This document shows, piece by piece, positions 1 to 8,808 of a DNA stretch of 64,000 nucleotides. Source of the stretch: Gemmatimonadota bacterium (GTDB lineage: Bacteria > Gemmatimonadota > Gemmatimonadetes > Palauibacterales > Palauibacteraceae); contig JAJDWE010000065.1 of NCBI GenBank assembly GCA_022825725.1, positions 1 through 64,000 of the forward strand, read 5' to 3'. Positions within the stretch are counted from its first letter, which is position 1; every line of letters begins with the position of its first letter. Under the pieces are notes generated by a model that searched no databases, was not told where the DNA came from, and saw only the letters and a list, made by a program, of their open reading frames with translations. The translations under genes and the position numbers were made by a program.

Positions 1-994
1 CCCGAGCCAGCCGCCCGGTTCGAGCCAGGAGCATCACCAACCCCACGTAGCCCAGAAAGACACCGACGGAGCCGACGTAGTTGAAGAGGGTCCCCCCCAA
101 CTTCGACTGCTCCCACGCGAACCCGCTCTCCACGTTGTACCAGACGCCGGCGGCGGCGAGCGGCAAGCCCAACCCCAGCCCCCAGAGGGCGAGCCGACGG
201 TAGAACGAGGCCGGCCACGTCGCCGAGAGCACCCCCAGTTTGTAAAGGGCCATCCCCACGAGCATGAGCCCCCCCGCTCGCCACACGAGGTAGCCTGCGA
301 AAGCGACGGTCTCGACGAGGAAGGCGTAATAGGCCCGGACCTGCATCTGCTGCGCCCAGCTCCCGCGCATGGCTTCGATCTCCGCGCCGATCTCCGCGGC
401 GGAGGGCGCCCACTGCGCGGCGACCTCTGCCCGCTCCCCGGCCGGCCAGTACGGAATCGACCAGTCGGCGAAACCCATGACGAGTACGACGATCCCGACC
501 GCACAGCCGCCGGCCCACAGCAGGCGGCGGGGCGCCCAGTCGCGGAACCCGTACAGGATGAAGCCGCAGAGGGCGTAGGGGACGAGGATGTCGCCGTGCC
601 AGATCCCGTAGGCGTGAAGGAGTCCGATCACGAGGAGCCAGAAGTGGCGGCGATAGTGCAGCCGACCTCCGGGGATGCCGCGACGGTCCATGCGCTCGCT
701 CATCATCGCGATCCCCGCGCCGAACAACAGGGAGAAGATCGAAATGAACTTCGTGTCCGCGAATACGTTGACCGCGGCCCAGATCCAGAAGTCGGTGCCT
801 CCGAGGCCGCCGCCCGGGGCGGCGGACGGGTTCCGGTAGGCCGCGGAGACCCAGGCGAAGCTCCAGATGTTGACGATGAGGATGCCCAGCACGGCGAGGC
901 CGCGGAGGCTGTCGATCGCGTGGATCCGTCCGGATTCCGACACCGGTGCAGCGACCCGCGGGGACGATCGCGTTTCGGGCGGCGTTTCGGACAT
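1..994 (-). CDS. DUF418 (YeiB-like) family membrane protein, partial at 3' end
   Basis: The gene runs off the left edge, so about 331 codons are visible and the C-terminus is missing. The start is the ATG at 992-994; it gives a short polar leader and then the family-typical opening RIHAIDSLRGLAVLGILIVN, which forms the first membrane segment. Further hydrophobic segments follow (for example FWLLVIGLLHAYGIWHGDIL and LLWAGGCAVGIVVLVMGF), as expected for a polytopic inner-membrane protein. DUF418 proteins are often described as putative transporters, but no substrate is established and none can be inferred here. It is divergent from the S9 peptidase, with 80 bp between the starts that must hold both promoters. 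Confidence 0.8.
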   Translation of the reverse strand, partial: MSETPPETRSSPRVAAPVSESGRIHAIDSLRGLAVLGILIVNIWSFAWVSAAYRNPSAAPGGGLGGTDFWIWAAVNVFADTKFISIFSLLFGAGIAMMSERMDRRGIPGGRLHYRRHFWLLVIGLLHAYGIWHGDILVPYALCGFILYGFRDWAPRRLLWAGGCAVGIVVLVMGFADWSIPYWPAGERAEVAAQWAPSAAEIGAEIEAMRGSWAQQMQVRAYYAFLVETVAFAGYLVWRAGGLMLVGMALYKLGVLSATWPASFYRRLALWGLGLGLPLAAAGVWYNVESGFAWEQSKLGGTLFNYVGSVGVFLGYVGLVMLLARTGRLAR

Positions 995-1074
995 CGCGTA
1001 CCTGTTCGTAATGTTGGATCATCCGTCCCGCACGGGAGCGCAGCGCAGCATCAAGATAAGCGAGAGGTGTCAAC

Positions 1075-3261
1075 ATGTCCGGGTCCCAGAGCCTTGTCTC
1101 CCCATCCCTTCCCCTTCGAACGCCGGCGCCGGGATCGAGATGGCTCGCGCTCGCCGCCATCCTGTTCCTTCCCCTGGCCGTCCAGGCTCAGGCGGATGCC
1201 GCGCCGGCCGACGCCGGGTGGACGCCCGCGCTGAGCATGCAGTATCGCGGGGTCTCGGGGACCGCGATCTCCCCCGACGGCTCCCGCATCGCCTTCGTCG
1301 TGCGCGAGCCGCTGATGGAAGGACCGCAGTCGGAGTATCTGAGTCACATCTGGATGACGGACGCGGACGGGATGGGGACCGCGCAGTGGACGCGCGGAGA
1401 GGCATCGGCGGGGTCCCCGCAGTTCTCTCCCGACGGCGCCTGGTTGAGCTTCACATCCGGCCGCGAGGGAGAGGGCGAGGCGGGCAGCCAGGTGTGGGCG
1501 CTGCCGATGGCGGGCGGCGAGGCGCGACAGCTCACGAAGGCGGAAGGGTCCGTGGGGGGATACCGCTGGTCGCCCGACGGGACGCGGATCGCTTTCCTCA
1601 TGCGGGATCCGCAGACCCCGGAGGAGAAGAAGGCGCGCGAGGAGAAGCGGGACGTCATCCTCGTCGACCGCGACTACAAGTTCTCCCACCTGTACGTGGT
1701 CGCGATCGACGCCGGGTCGGACGAGCCGGCCACGCCGGTGCGGCTCACGGAGGGCGACTTCCACATCACCGGCTTCAGCTGGGCGCCGGACGGGGACCGC
1801 ATCGTGTTCGCGCACCAGGCCGACCCCCGCATCAACACGGGACGCCTGAGCGGCGATCTCTCGACGACGACGGTCCCGGACGCCGCAGAGATCGGCGAAA
1901 TCCTGGCCGCGCGAGAAGCCGAGGGGGACGAGGACGAAGACTCCGCCGAGGGCGCGGACGCCGATCCGACCGCCGTTGGAGAGGTCGCGCTCCTCGTGGG
2001 CGGGGCGGGAATCGAGCGGAGCCCCCACTGGTCGCCGGACGGCGCGTGGATCGCCTACGTGTCGACCGGCGATCAGCCGGAGCCGATCGGGCTCGGCGAC
2101 GTGTACGTCATGCCGGCCGCGGGAGGCGAGGCGAGGCGGCTCGACACGCCGAACCGGAGCGCGTCCGTGCTCGGCTGGTCGGGCGACTCCTCCGAACTGC
2201 TTCTGCTCGAATCGCTCGGCACGCGTCGGCACGTGCTGGCGGTCCCCGTCGATGGCGGCGAGTTGCGCTTCATCTCCTACGGGGACGGCCTGGTCGGCTC
2301 GGTCGCGCTCACGGACGACGCAAGCCGCATGGCCTTCACCTGGCAGACCCCCGATGAGCCGTGGGACGTCTTCGTCTCGCCCACGAACGGGTACGCGCCG
2401 ACGCAGGTCACGGACCTCCATGCCAGCGTGCCGCGCCCGGAGATGGGGCGCACGCAGCTCGTCTCCTGGACCTCGACGGAAGGGTTCGAGATCGAGGGCC
2501 TGCTCACGTATCCCGTGGGCTACGAGGAGGGCGAGCGCGTGCCGCTCATCCTGAACGTGCACGGCGGGCCGGCAGGCGTCTTCAGCCAGGGCTTCACGGG
2601 CAGCGCGTCCGCCTACATGCTGCAGTACTTCGCCCAGGAGGGCTTCGCGATCCTGCGCCCGAACCCGCGCGGCTCCACCGGCTACGGGAAGGACTTCCGC
2701 TACGCGAACTTCCAGGACTGGGGCTACGGCGACTTCCGCGACCTCATGTCGGGCGTCGACCACGCCATCGAGATGGGCGTGGCGGACCCGGATCGCCTCC
2801 TCCTGATGGGCTGGAGCTACGGCGGCTACATGACCTCGTGGGCCGTCACCCGGACGGACCGTTTCGTGGCGGCGAGCATGGGGGCCGGACTCCCGAACCT
2901 GATCTCGATGACGACGACGACGGACATCCAGGACTACCTCGTGGGCCACATGGGAGTCGAGTTCTGGGAGGACTACGAGCGCTACGAGCGGCACTCCGCC
3001 ATGTACCACATCGCGAACGTGGTCACACCGACGCAGGTAATCCACGGTGCGCAGGATCTGAGGGTGCCGTTCACGCAGGGGCAGGAGTTCTACCGCGCCC
3101 TCGACCGGCGCGGCGTGCCCACGGAGATGGTCGTGTACCCGCGCACGCCGCACGGGCCGCGCGAGCCGAAGTTCGTCATGGACGTGTCCGAGCGGATCCT
3201 GACCTGGTTCCGGAAGCACCTGGGATCGGAAACGGTCACGGCCGAGGACGAGAGCCGCTGA
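1075..3261 (+). CDS. Secreted S9 family peptidase (prolyl oligopeptidase / acylaminoacyl-peptidase type)
   Basis: Product of 728 aa. A long signal peptide (hydrophobic stretch WLALAAILFLPLAVQAQA) targets it to the periplasm or beyond. The N-terminal half holds TolB/PD40-type propeller repeats (SPDGSRIAFVV, SPDGTRIAFLM). The C-terminal half is the alpha/beta-hydrolase domain with nucleophile Ser581 in GWSYGGYM, Asp661 in HGAQDLRVPF and His693 in TPHG. S9 enzymes cleave short peptides, often after proline or at acylated N-termini; the substrate is not known here. An acidic insert (EGDEDEDSAEG) interrupts the propeller. GAGAGG precedes the ATG. The stop overlaps the proposed start of the next gene. 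Confidence 0.93.
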   Translation: MSGSQSLVSPSLPLRTPAPGSRWLALAAILFLPLAVQAQADAAPADAGWTPALSMQYRGVSGTAISPDGSRIAFVVREPLMEGPQSEYLSHIWMTDADGMGTAQWTRGEASAGSPQFSPDGAWLSFTSGREGEGEAGSQVWALPMAGGEARQLTKAEGSVGGYRWSPDGTRIAFLMRDPQTPEEKKAREEKRDVILVDRDYKFSHLYVVAIDAGSDEPATPVRLTEGDFHITGFSWAPDGDRIVFAHQADPRINTGRLSGDLSTTTVPDAAEIGEILAAREAEGDEDEDSAEGADADPTAVGEVALLVGGAGIERSPHWSPDGAWIAYVSTGDQPEPIGLGDVYVMPAAGGEARRLDTPNRSASVLGWSGDSSELLLLESLGTRRHVLAVPVDGGELRFISYGDGLVGSVALTDDASRMAFTWQTPDEPWDVFVSPTNGYAPTQVTDLHASVPRPEMGRTQLVSWTSTEGFEIEGLLTYPVGYEEGERVPLILNVHGGPAGVFSQGFTGSASAYMLQYFAQEGFAILRPNPRGSTGYGKDFRYANFQDWGYGDFRDLMSGVDHAIEMGVADPDRLLLMGWSYGGYMTSWAVTRTDRFVAASMGAGLPNLISMTTTTDIQDYLVGHMGVEFWEDYERYERHSAMYHIANVVTPTQVIHGAQDLRVPFTQGQEFYRALDRRGVPTEMVVYPRTPHGPREPKFVMDVSERILTWFRKHLGSETVTAEDESR

Positions 3262-4463
3262 GCCGCCGGAGCCGCCCGGGTTTCACGCGGGAGGCGGCCA
3301 ACCGACTGTGGCTGCACCGGCAGGGGTTCGACGGGCCCCGCGGGTCGACCCCGCTCGACGCCGCGGCCTTCGTCGACCACCTGGAGCGGACAGGCGCCCT
3401 CCAACTCGACAGCGTGAACGTCGTGGACCGGGCCCACTACCTCACCCTCTGGAGCCGGTTCGGCGCGTACGACCGCGCGGACGTGGACCGCTGGGTGTAC
3501 GGGGACCGCCTCGCCTACGAGTACTGGGGGCACGAAGCCTCGGTCCTTCCCATCTCCCACCTCCCTCTCGGACGGCGGCGCATGCGACGCTTCCCGCCCG
3601 AGAGCTGGTCGGGGCGCGCGTGGTGGGACCGATATGCGACCTCGACGGCGTCGAAGCGGCGGGTGCTGCGGCGGCTGCGCGCCGAAGGACCTCTGGAGAG
3701 CGTCGACTTCCGGCCGCAGCCGGCCGAGCGCGGGGAGAAGACGGACCCGCTCGGGTGGCGCCTGAAGGAGGACAAGCGCTCGCTCAAGCTGCTGTGGCAC
3801 GACGGACGCGTCGCGGTGACGGGGCGGCGTCACTTCCGCTGCGTCTACGACCTGGCGCAACGGGTCTACCCCGACGGGCCCGCCGCGACGCTCGCCGAGT
3901 ACCACGACAGCTGGCTCCTCATCGCGCTTTCGGGCTGCGGCATCGCCCCCGAACGGCACCTCGTCAACTACTTCACCGGACCGGAGCTCAACGCGGCGGA
4001 GCGGCGCCGGACCATCGCCCGCAACCTGCGGAAGAAGCGGATCGTCGAGGTCGAGGTCGAGGGGCTGCGGGGGCCCTGCTACGCCCTGCCCGAACACCTG
4101 GACGGCATCGATCGACTCCCGGAGCCCGCGGGGACGACGCTCATCTGCCCCTTCGACTCGCTGCTCTGGCAGCGGAAACGCGCCGCCGAATTCCTGGATT
4201 TCAGCTACACCGTCGAGATCTACGTCCCGGCCGCGAAGCGGAAGTACGGCTACTACGTTCTGCCCATCCTGCACGATGGCCGCCTCGTGGGCCGGCTCGA
4301 CCCGAAACTCCACCGCGACCGCGGCGTGCTCGAAGTCCGGGCGCTGCACTTCGAGCCGGGGTTCGCCCGCACGGCGGGGTTCGACGCCGGGCTGAACGAC
4401 GCCGTCGCCGACCTCGCCGGTTTCCTGGGCGCGACGGATATCGCCATGCCGCCGAGGGGCTGA
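3258..4463 (+). CDS. ycaQ: YcaQ/AlkX-type winged-helix DNA glycosylase family protein, apparent CTG start
   Basis: About 401 aa. The protein carries the Gln-hydrophobic-Asp motif that defines the AlkX (YcaQ) branch of the HTH_42 glycosylases: Q49-L-D51 in LQLDSVNVVDRAHYL. This family unhooks interstrand crosslinks and bulky adducts. The conserved EYWGHEAS and CPFDSLLWQRKR blocks are present. Homology begins at FTREAANRLWLHRQGF, yet no ATG, GTG or TTG lies in frame at a suitable distance. The CTG at 3258 overlaps the stop of the preceding S9 gene as CTGA and gives an N-terminus of the expected length, so translational coupling from a CTG is the best reading. Family assignment is firm; the start is inferred. 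Confidence 0.85.
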   Translation: MSRRSRPGFTREAANRLWLHRQGFDGPRGSTPLDAAAFVDHLERTGALQLDSVNVVDRAHYLTLWSRFGAYDRADVDRWVYGDRLAYEYWGHEASVLPISHLPLGRRRMRRFPPESWSGRAWWDRYATSTASKRRVLRRLRAEGPLESVDFRPQPAERGEKTDPLGWRLKEDKRSLKLLWHDGRVAVTGRRHFRCVYDLAQRVYPDGPAATLAEYHDSWLLIALSGCGIAPERHLVNYFTGPELNAAERRRTIARNLRKKRIVEVEVEGLRGPCYALPEHLDGIDRLPEPAGTTLICPFDSLLWQRKRAAEFLDFSYTVEIYVPAAKRKYGYYVLPILHDGRLVGRLDPKLHRDRGVLEVRALHFEPGFARTAGFDAGLNDAVADLAGFLGATDIAMPPRG

Positions 4464-4492
4464 ACGGAGCCTCGAGGACGCATGGGTATGGA

Positions 4493-4508
4493 CCGGCGGG
4501 ACCGCCGG
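4493..4508. repeat. Perfect hairpin between the YcaQ and beta-propeller genes
   Basis: CCGGCGG and CCGCCGG arms lie 30 bp after the YcaQ stop and 44 bp before the next start. No T-run follows, so this may be a weak terminator, an RNA stem or chance in GC-rich DNA. Confidence 0.4.
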
Positions 4509-4551
4509 GCCGTACCGTTGGGAAGGTTCGCGCGAACTTCGGAGGTTCACG

Positions 4552-5628
4552 ATGAAACGCCTGTTCCGGCCCTGCCGCGCATACTTTTCAGCCGTCATCG
4601 TTTCGGGCCTTCTCGTCCTCGCGCTCTTCCCCGCCGCCGTGGGGGCGCAGGAGGGGAAGCTGCGGATCGTTCAGACGAACTCGGCGGGGGACAACGTCCA
4701 CATCATCGATCCGGCCACGAACGAGGTCGTGCAGGTGATCGATGGCATTCCGAAGGTGCACGGCGTCGCCGCCGCTCCGGACGGGAGCGCGCTGTACTTC
4801 AGCAACGAGATCGACCGCACGCTGGAGATCGTCCCCACGGACCTCATGGAGGTCACGGAGCGGATCCCGCTCTCGGGGCGCCCGCACAACGTCGCGATCA
4901 GCCACGACGGCACGAAGGTGTACGTCGCGATCATCCAGGACTGCAGCTGCGTCGACATCGTGGACCTGGCGAAGGGCGAGGTCGTGAAATCGATCCCCAC
5001 GCGGGGGACCGTGCACAACGTGTTCATGTCGCCGGACGGGCGGCACGTCGCGGCGGGGATGATCGGGGCGCGCACGCTGACGATCATCGACACGGCGATC
5101 GACGAGGCGATCTGGTCGCTCCACTTCAGCGGGCGCACAACTGGCGGGTATGCGGACGGCGGCGTGCGCCCGATGGCGTTCGAGACGCAACCGGACGGCT
5201 CCACGAAGCGCCTCTTCATACAGATCTCCAACTACCACGGCGTCTACGTCGTCGACTTCGAGAAGCGGAGGGTCGTGGAGAAGCTGGACATGCCCTCGCT
5301 GCCGATCTCGCGGGTGACGAACGACGCGCTGCAGGGGTCGCCCGGGCACGGTCTCGCGGTGTCCCCGGACGGACGGCAACTCTGGTCGACGAGCAAGCCC
5401 AACGGGCACGTCTACGCGTGGTCGCTCCCGGAACTCGAGTACCTGGGTGGGGTCGAGGTCGGCCACATCCCCGACTGGCTCACGATGACGCCGGACAGCC
5501 GGTACCTCTACGTGGCGAACGCGGGCTCGAACGACGTGTCTGTGGTGGACACGCAGGAGATGGTGGAGATCGCCCGCATCCCCGTCGGCCAGACGCCGAA
5601 GCGCAACAAGACGGTGGTGTTCCCGTGA
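4552..5628 (+). CDS. Secreted YVTN-type beta-propeller protein
   Basis: 358 aa with an N-terminal signal peptide (AVIVSGLLVLALFPAAVGAQ), so periplasmic or extracellular. The mature chain consists of repeated blades with the signature pattern HGVAAAPDGSALYFSNE, HNVAISHDGTKVYVA and YLYVANAGSNDVSVVDT, matching the YVTN/NHL-like beta-propeller class. Such proteins often bind ligands or partner redox proteins; no catalytic residues are evident. GGAGGT lies 5 nt before the ATG. The stop overlaps the GTG start of the diheme cytochrome gene (GTGA), which implies a shared transcript and perhaps a functional link. Confidence 0.88.
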   Translation: MKRLFRPCRAYFSAVIVSGLLVLALFPAAVGAQEGKLRIVQTNSAGDNVHIIDPATNEVVQVIDGIPKVHGVAAAPDGSALYFSNEIDRTLEIVPTDLMEVTERIPLSGRPHNVAISHDGTKVYVAIIQDCSCVDIVDLAKGEVVKSIPTRGTVHNVFMSPDGRHVAAGMIGARTLTIIDTAIDEAIWSLHFSGRTTGGYADGGVRPMAFETQPDGSTKRLFIQISNYHGVYVVDFEKRRVVEKLDMPSLPISRVTNDALQGSPGHGLAVSPDGRQLWSTSKPNGHVYAWSLPELEYLGGVEVGHIPDWLTMTPDSRYLYVANAGSNDVSVVDTQEMVEIARIPVGQTPKRNKTVVFP

Positions 5629-6512
5629 GCTGCGTGCGGCGACCTTCGCGCCGTCCCCTGGGCGTACCGCGGCCGTCCACCGTACTCGCGCTCGCGTTGC
5701 TGGCGTCGGTTTCCGGGACCAGCGGGGTCGCGGGACAGGAACCCCTGAGTTTCGAGCGTTACCGAGAAGCCATCGAACCCATATTCCTCGTGGATCGCGG
5801 CGGGTGGGGACCGGGGCGAGCGCCCTGCGTCACCTGCCATGCCGAGCAGGGCACGCCGCTGCGGCTTCAGCGGCTTCGCGAGACGGCGGGCGGCGAGGTG
5901 TATTGGTCGGAGGAGGACTCCCGCCGGAACTTCGAGGTCGTGTCCCGTCTCGTCACGCCGGGCGACCCGGACCGCAGCCGGCTTCTGAGGAAGGCGCTCG
6001 TCGTGCCGGAGGGCGGCGCGGCGCTCCATGTGGGCGGGAAGTTCTTCGAGTCGAAGTCGGACCCGGAGTGGCAGGCGATGGCCGACTGGGTCGCGGCGGC
6101 CGATCCGGTGGAGCGCCCCGCCCCGCCGCGGCTCGACTTCGACTTCTTCCGCGACTGCGTCCAGAGGATGTACGTCGACAAGCGCCCGGGCGACGTGGAA
6201 TGCATCCACTGTCATGAGACGGGCGTGCGCGGTTTCGCGCGGCACATCCCCGATGGGCGCGACTTCTGGAACCAGGAGGAGTCGCGCGGGAACTTCGCGA
6301 TCACCCGCCGCTACGTGGAGCCGGGAGAGCCGATGATGAGCCGGCTCCTCACCCATCCCCTCGCCCCCGCCGCGGGCGGCGACTACTTCCACGGCGGCCC
6401 CCGCCGCTGGGACTCGACGGATGACCCCGAATGGCAGATGCTCGCCGCCTGGGTCCGCGGCGAGACCCCCGAGTGCGTGGTCGGAGCGGAGGCTGACGCC
6501 GGCAGCGGATGA
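5625..6512 (+). CDS. Exported diheme c-type cytochrome-like protein
   Basis: 295 aa. A signal peptide (TVLALALLASVSGTSGVAGQ) is followed by two internally similar halves, each with one c-heme site: C68-V-T-C71-H72 and C193-I-H-C196-H197. Each half then repeats an R..NF..(V/I).R.V.PG(D/E)P..SRLL block and a DPEWQ..A.WV block, so the protein arose by internal duplication. Likely a periplasmic electron carrier. The start is the GTG at 5625, overlapping the stop of the propeller gene by four bases. The stop in turn overlaps the ATG of L-2-hydroxyglutarate oxidase. Confidence 0.85.
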   Translation: MSCVRRPSRRPLGVPRPSTVLALALLASVSGTSGVAGQEPLSFERYREAIEPIFLVDRGGWGPGRAPCVTCHAEQGTPLRLQRLRETAGGEVYWSEEDSRRNFEVVSRLVTPGDPDRSRLLRKALVVPEGGAALHVGGKFFESKSDPEWQAMADWVAAADPVERPAPPRLDFDFFRDCVQRMYVDKRPGDVECIHCHETGVRGFARHIPDGRDFWNQEESRGNFAITRRYVEPGEPMMSRLLTHPLAPAAGGDYFHGGPRRWDSTDDPEWQMLAAWVRGETPECVVGAEADAGSG

Positions 6513-7708
6513 CGAAACCGCTCGACATCGCCGTCATCGGAGGCGGGATCGTCGGGCTCGCCACGGCCGACGCCCTCCGGCGGACCCGGCCGGACCTTTC
6601 GCTCACGGTGCTGGAGAAGGAGCCGGAGGTCGCGGCGCACCAGACGGGCCGCAACAGCGGCGTCATCCATGCGGGGCTGTACTACGCGCCGGGATCGCTC
6701 AAGGCGCGGCTGTGCACCGAAGGCGCCGAGCAGCTGTTTCGCTACTGCGCCGAGCGAGGCATCGCGACCACGCGCACCGGCAAGGTCGTCGTCGCCACGT
6801 CGCGCGATCAGCTCACGGCCCTCGCCGAACTCGAGCGGCGCGGCACGGCGAACGGCGTGGCCATGCAGCGGATCGGCCCCGGCGGAATCGCGGAGATCGA
6901 ACCGCACGCGCGCGGCGTCGAGGCGCTCCACGTACCCGCGACCGGGGCGGTCGACTTCGGTGACGTGGCGCGAGCCTTCGCGGCGGATCTATCCCGCGCG
7001 GGCCACCCCATCCGCACCGGCTTCGAGGTGCGGGAAGCCCGCCGCTCCGGGCACCACACCGTGCTCGCCGGCCCCCCGGGCGACATCTCCGCCAGAGTCG
7101 TCGTCAACTGCGCCGGGCTGCACGTCGACCGCGTGATGCGGATCCTCGGCGATCAACCCGATCTCAAGGTCCTCCCCTTCCGGGGCGAGTACTGGGGCCT
7201 CTCCGAAACCGCCGCCGGGCTCGTGCGGGGCCACATCTACCCGGTTCCGGACCCCCGGCTCCCCCACCTCGGCGTCCACTTCACGCGGAACGTGGCCGGG
7301 CGCGTGGAACTCGGTCCGAACGCGGTCTGGGCCTGGGGCCGGGAGGCGTACGGCCGCCTCTCCGGGCGTCTCCCCGACGCGCTGGAGGCGCTGAGCTACC
7401 GCGGTTTCAGACGTCTGGCGCAGGCGCACTGGCGGACCGCCATGGAGGAGCAGTGGCGCTCGCTGGACCGGCGATCCGTCGTGCGGAAGGCGCGCGCCAT
7501 GCTGCCCGAACTCGAAGTGCGCGACCTCGAGAGTTGGCGTTCCGGCATCCGCGCGCAGGCCGTGGACACCGATGGCGCCCTCGTCCACGACTTCGTGATT
7601 CGGGAGGCGCCCGGCGTCGTGAACGTGCTCAACGCCCCCTCCCCCGCCGCGACCGCCTGCCTCGCGATCGGACACCACATCGCGGAGCGCGCGCTCCAGC
7701 AGGTCTGA
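6509..7708 (+). CDS. lhgO: L-2-hydroxyglutarate oxidase (LhgO), FAD-dependent
   Basis: 399 aa. The N-terminus is a Rossmann FAD site (IAVIGGGIVGLATADAL), followed by the LhgO-typical HQTGRNSGVIHAGLYYAPGS block. The C-terminal VRKARAMLPEL and SGIRAQAVD segments also match this family. LhgO oxidises L-2-hydroxyglutarate to 2-oxoglutarate and passes electrons to the quinone pool (known for E. coli). There is no signal peptide, so it is cytoplasmic or membrane-associated. It overlaps the upstream diheme cytochrome gene by ATGA, an unusual partner for this enzyme. Confidence 0.92.
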   Translation: MTKPLDIAVIGGGIVGLATADALRRTRPDLSLTVLEKEPEVAAHQTGRNSGVIHAGLYYAPGSLKARLCTEGAEQLFRYCAERGIATTRTGKVVVATSRDQLTALAELERRGTANGVAMQRIGPGGIAEIEPHARGVEALHVPATGAVDFGDVARAFAADLSRAGHPIRTGFEVREARRSGHHTVLAGPPGDISARVVVNCAGLHVDRVMRILGDQPDLKVLPFRGEYWGLSETAAGLVRGHIYPVPDPRLPHLGVHFTRNVAGRVELGPNAVWAWGREAYGRLSGRLPDALEALSYRGFRRLAQAHWRTAMEEQWRSLDRRSVVRKARAMLPELEVRDLESWRSGIRAQAVDTDGALVHDFVIREAPGVVNVLNAPSPAATACLAIGHHIAERALQQV

Positions 7709-7878
7709 CCGGCCTCGACTGAACGTCCTCGATTGCCGGATCGGGCAGGTCAGCGGTCGAATCGGACGGGATCGGGACGAACCAACCCTGTTCCGGACAG
7801 GCCAGAAGGTGGTCGACGAGGCCCTCGTTCACGGCCGCGGACCGGTGCGGCGAGAGGGGTGGCGGGTCTCCCTCGCGG
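7709..7878. other. Intergenic gap between convergent genes
   Basis: 170 bp between lhgO and the class II aldolase gene. The only structure seen is a weak CTGT/ACAG hairpin at 7788-7800 without a T-run. No gene is supported. Confidence 0.5.
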
Positions 7879-8661
7879 TCATGTCGCATAGTCCTGGCCT
7901 TCGGCGTCGAGCACTTCCTTCATACCCTCGAGGTAGCCGGCCTCGCCCGTCGACTCGACGGACATGTCCGCGTTGTGCTGCGCCGCCCCGACCGGGATCG
8001 GGCGGATCTTCCGGCCCGCCTGGAGCGCGAGCATCTCGTTCATGCAGGCGCGCTCGAGCTGGTAGAGCCACAGCATGGCCTTCTCGATGGTATCGCCGAC
8101 CAGCAGCACGCCGTGGTTCGCGAGGAAGAGGACCCGCTTGTCGCCCAGCGCCTCGACCATGCGCTCGCCCTCGTCCGCCTCCGTGACGATCCCCTCGTAC
8201 CCGAAGTACGCGCAGTTCCCGTAGAAGACCGCCGCGTTCTGGCTCCCGCGCTCCTCCAGCCGCCATCCGTCGATGGAAGCGAGCGCCGTGCTGTACGGAG
8301 CGTGGATGTGGAGCGCGCACATGATGTCGGGCCGCGCCCGCTGAACCGGCTCGTGAATCGCCCACGCGCTCACGTTCAGCCGTCCTTCCCCGCCCACGGG
8401 ACGCCCGTCCGGCCCCACCTCCACGAGACTGCTGGCCGTGACGCGCGAGAAATGGGTCTGCCCGGGCGAGATGAGCAGGTGGCCCGGCCTCCCCGGCACC
8501 TTGCAGCTGAGGTGGTTCCACGTCCCCTCGTGCATGTTCTCGTGCACGATGATCCGATGGACGGCCGCGAAGTCGACGCGCGCCCGCCGGATCGCGGCTT
8601 CGTCGATGCCTTCCCCCGCCGGGGACGGAACGGGAGCGACTGCAGTCTCGACCGTGCTCAT
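7879..8661 (-). CDS. Class II aldolase/adducin family protein
   Basis: 260 aa from the ATG at 8661, chosen because an AGGAGG site lies six bases upstream; an upstream ATG at 8709 has no such site. The metal-binding histidines of class II aldolases are visible as H118-I-H120 in ALHIHAPY and H183 in ANHGVLL. HENMHEGTWNHLSCKVPG and ISPGQTHFSRV also match the fold. Members act on L-fuculose- or L-ribulose-phosphate-like sugars or are cytoplasmic hydrolases/decarboxylases of unknown substrate; residue evidence does not separate these here. It is divergent from the YpdA-type reductase gene with about 150 bp between. Confidence 0.88.
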   Translation of the reverse strand: MSTVETAVAPVPSPAGEGIDEAAIRRARVDFAAVHRIIVHENMHEGTWNHLSCKVPGRPGHLLISPGQTHFSRVTASSLVEVGPDGRPVGGEGRLNVSAWAIHEPVQRARPDIMCALHIHAPYSTALASIDGWRLEERGSQNAAVFYGNCAYFGYEGIVTEADEGERMVEALGDKRVLFLANHGVLLVGDTIEKAMLWLYQLERACMNEMLALQAGRKIRPIPVGAAQHNADMSVESTGEAGYLEGMKEVLDAEGQDYAT

Positions 8662-8667
8662 CGCCTG

Positions 8668-8673
8668 CCTCCT
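8668..8673 (-). promoter_or_regulatory. Ribosome binding site deciding the aldolase start
   Basis: AGGAGG on the minus strand, six bases before the ATG at 8661, which places the start 48 bp inside the longest open frame. Confidence 0.75.
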
Positions 8674-8808
8674 GAAGAACGGATGTGGGAGCCTCGACCA
8701 ACCTCTCAAGCGCCACTTGCCGGATCAAGCCGGGTGACGCTCTCCCGGTTCCCCCTTCCCCGTCCAGCGATTACCATCCCGCGCTCACGAATCTCCTCGG
8801 AAGCGCGG

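Noticed and set aside
34-504. Minus-strand open frame of 156 codons at the left edge
   Set aside because: It lies in another frame of the DUF418 gene, whose hydrophobic segments and N-terminal family motif are clear.
2361-3257. Upstream extension of the YcaQ-type gene inside the S9 gene
   Set aside because: The frame is open by chance; homology starts only at about 3282, and the preceding residues resemble no protein.
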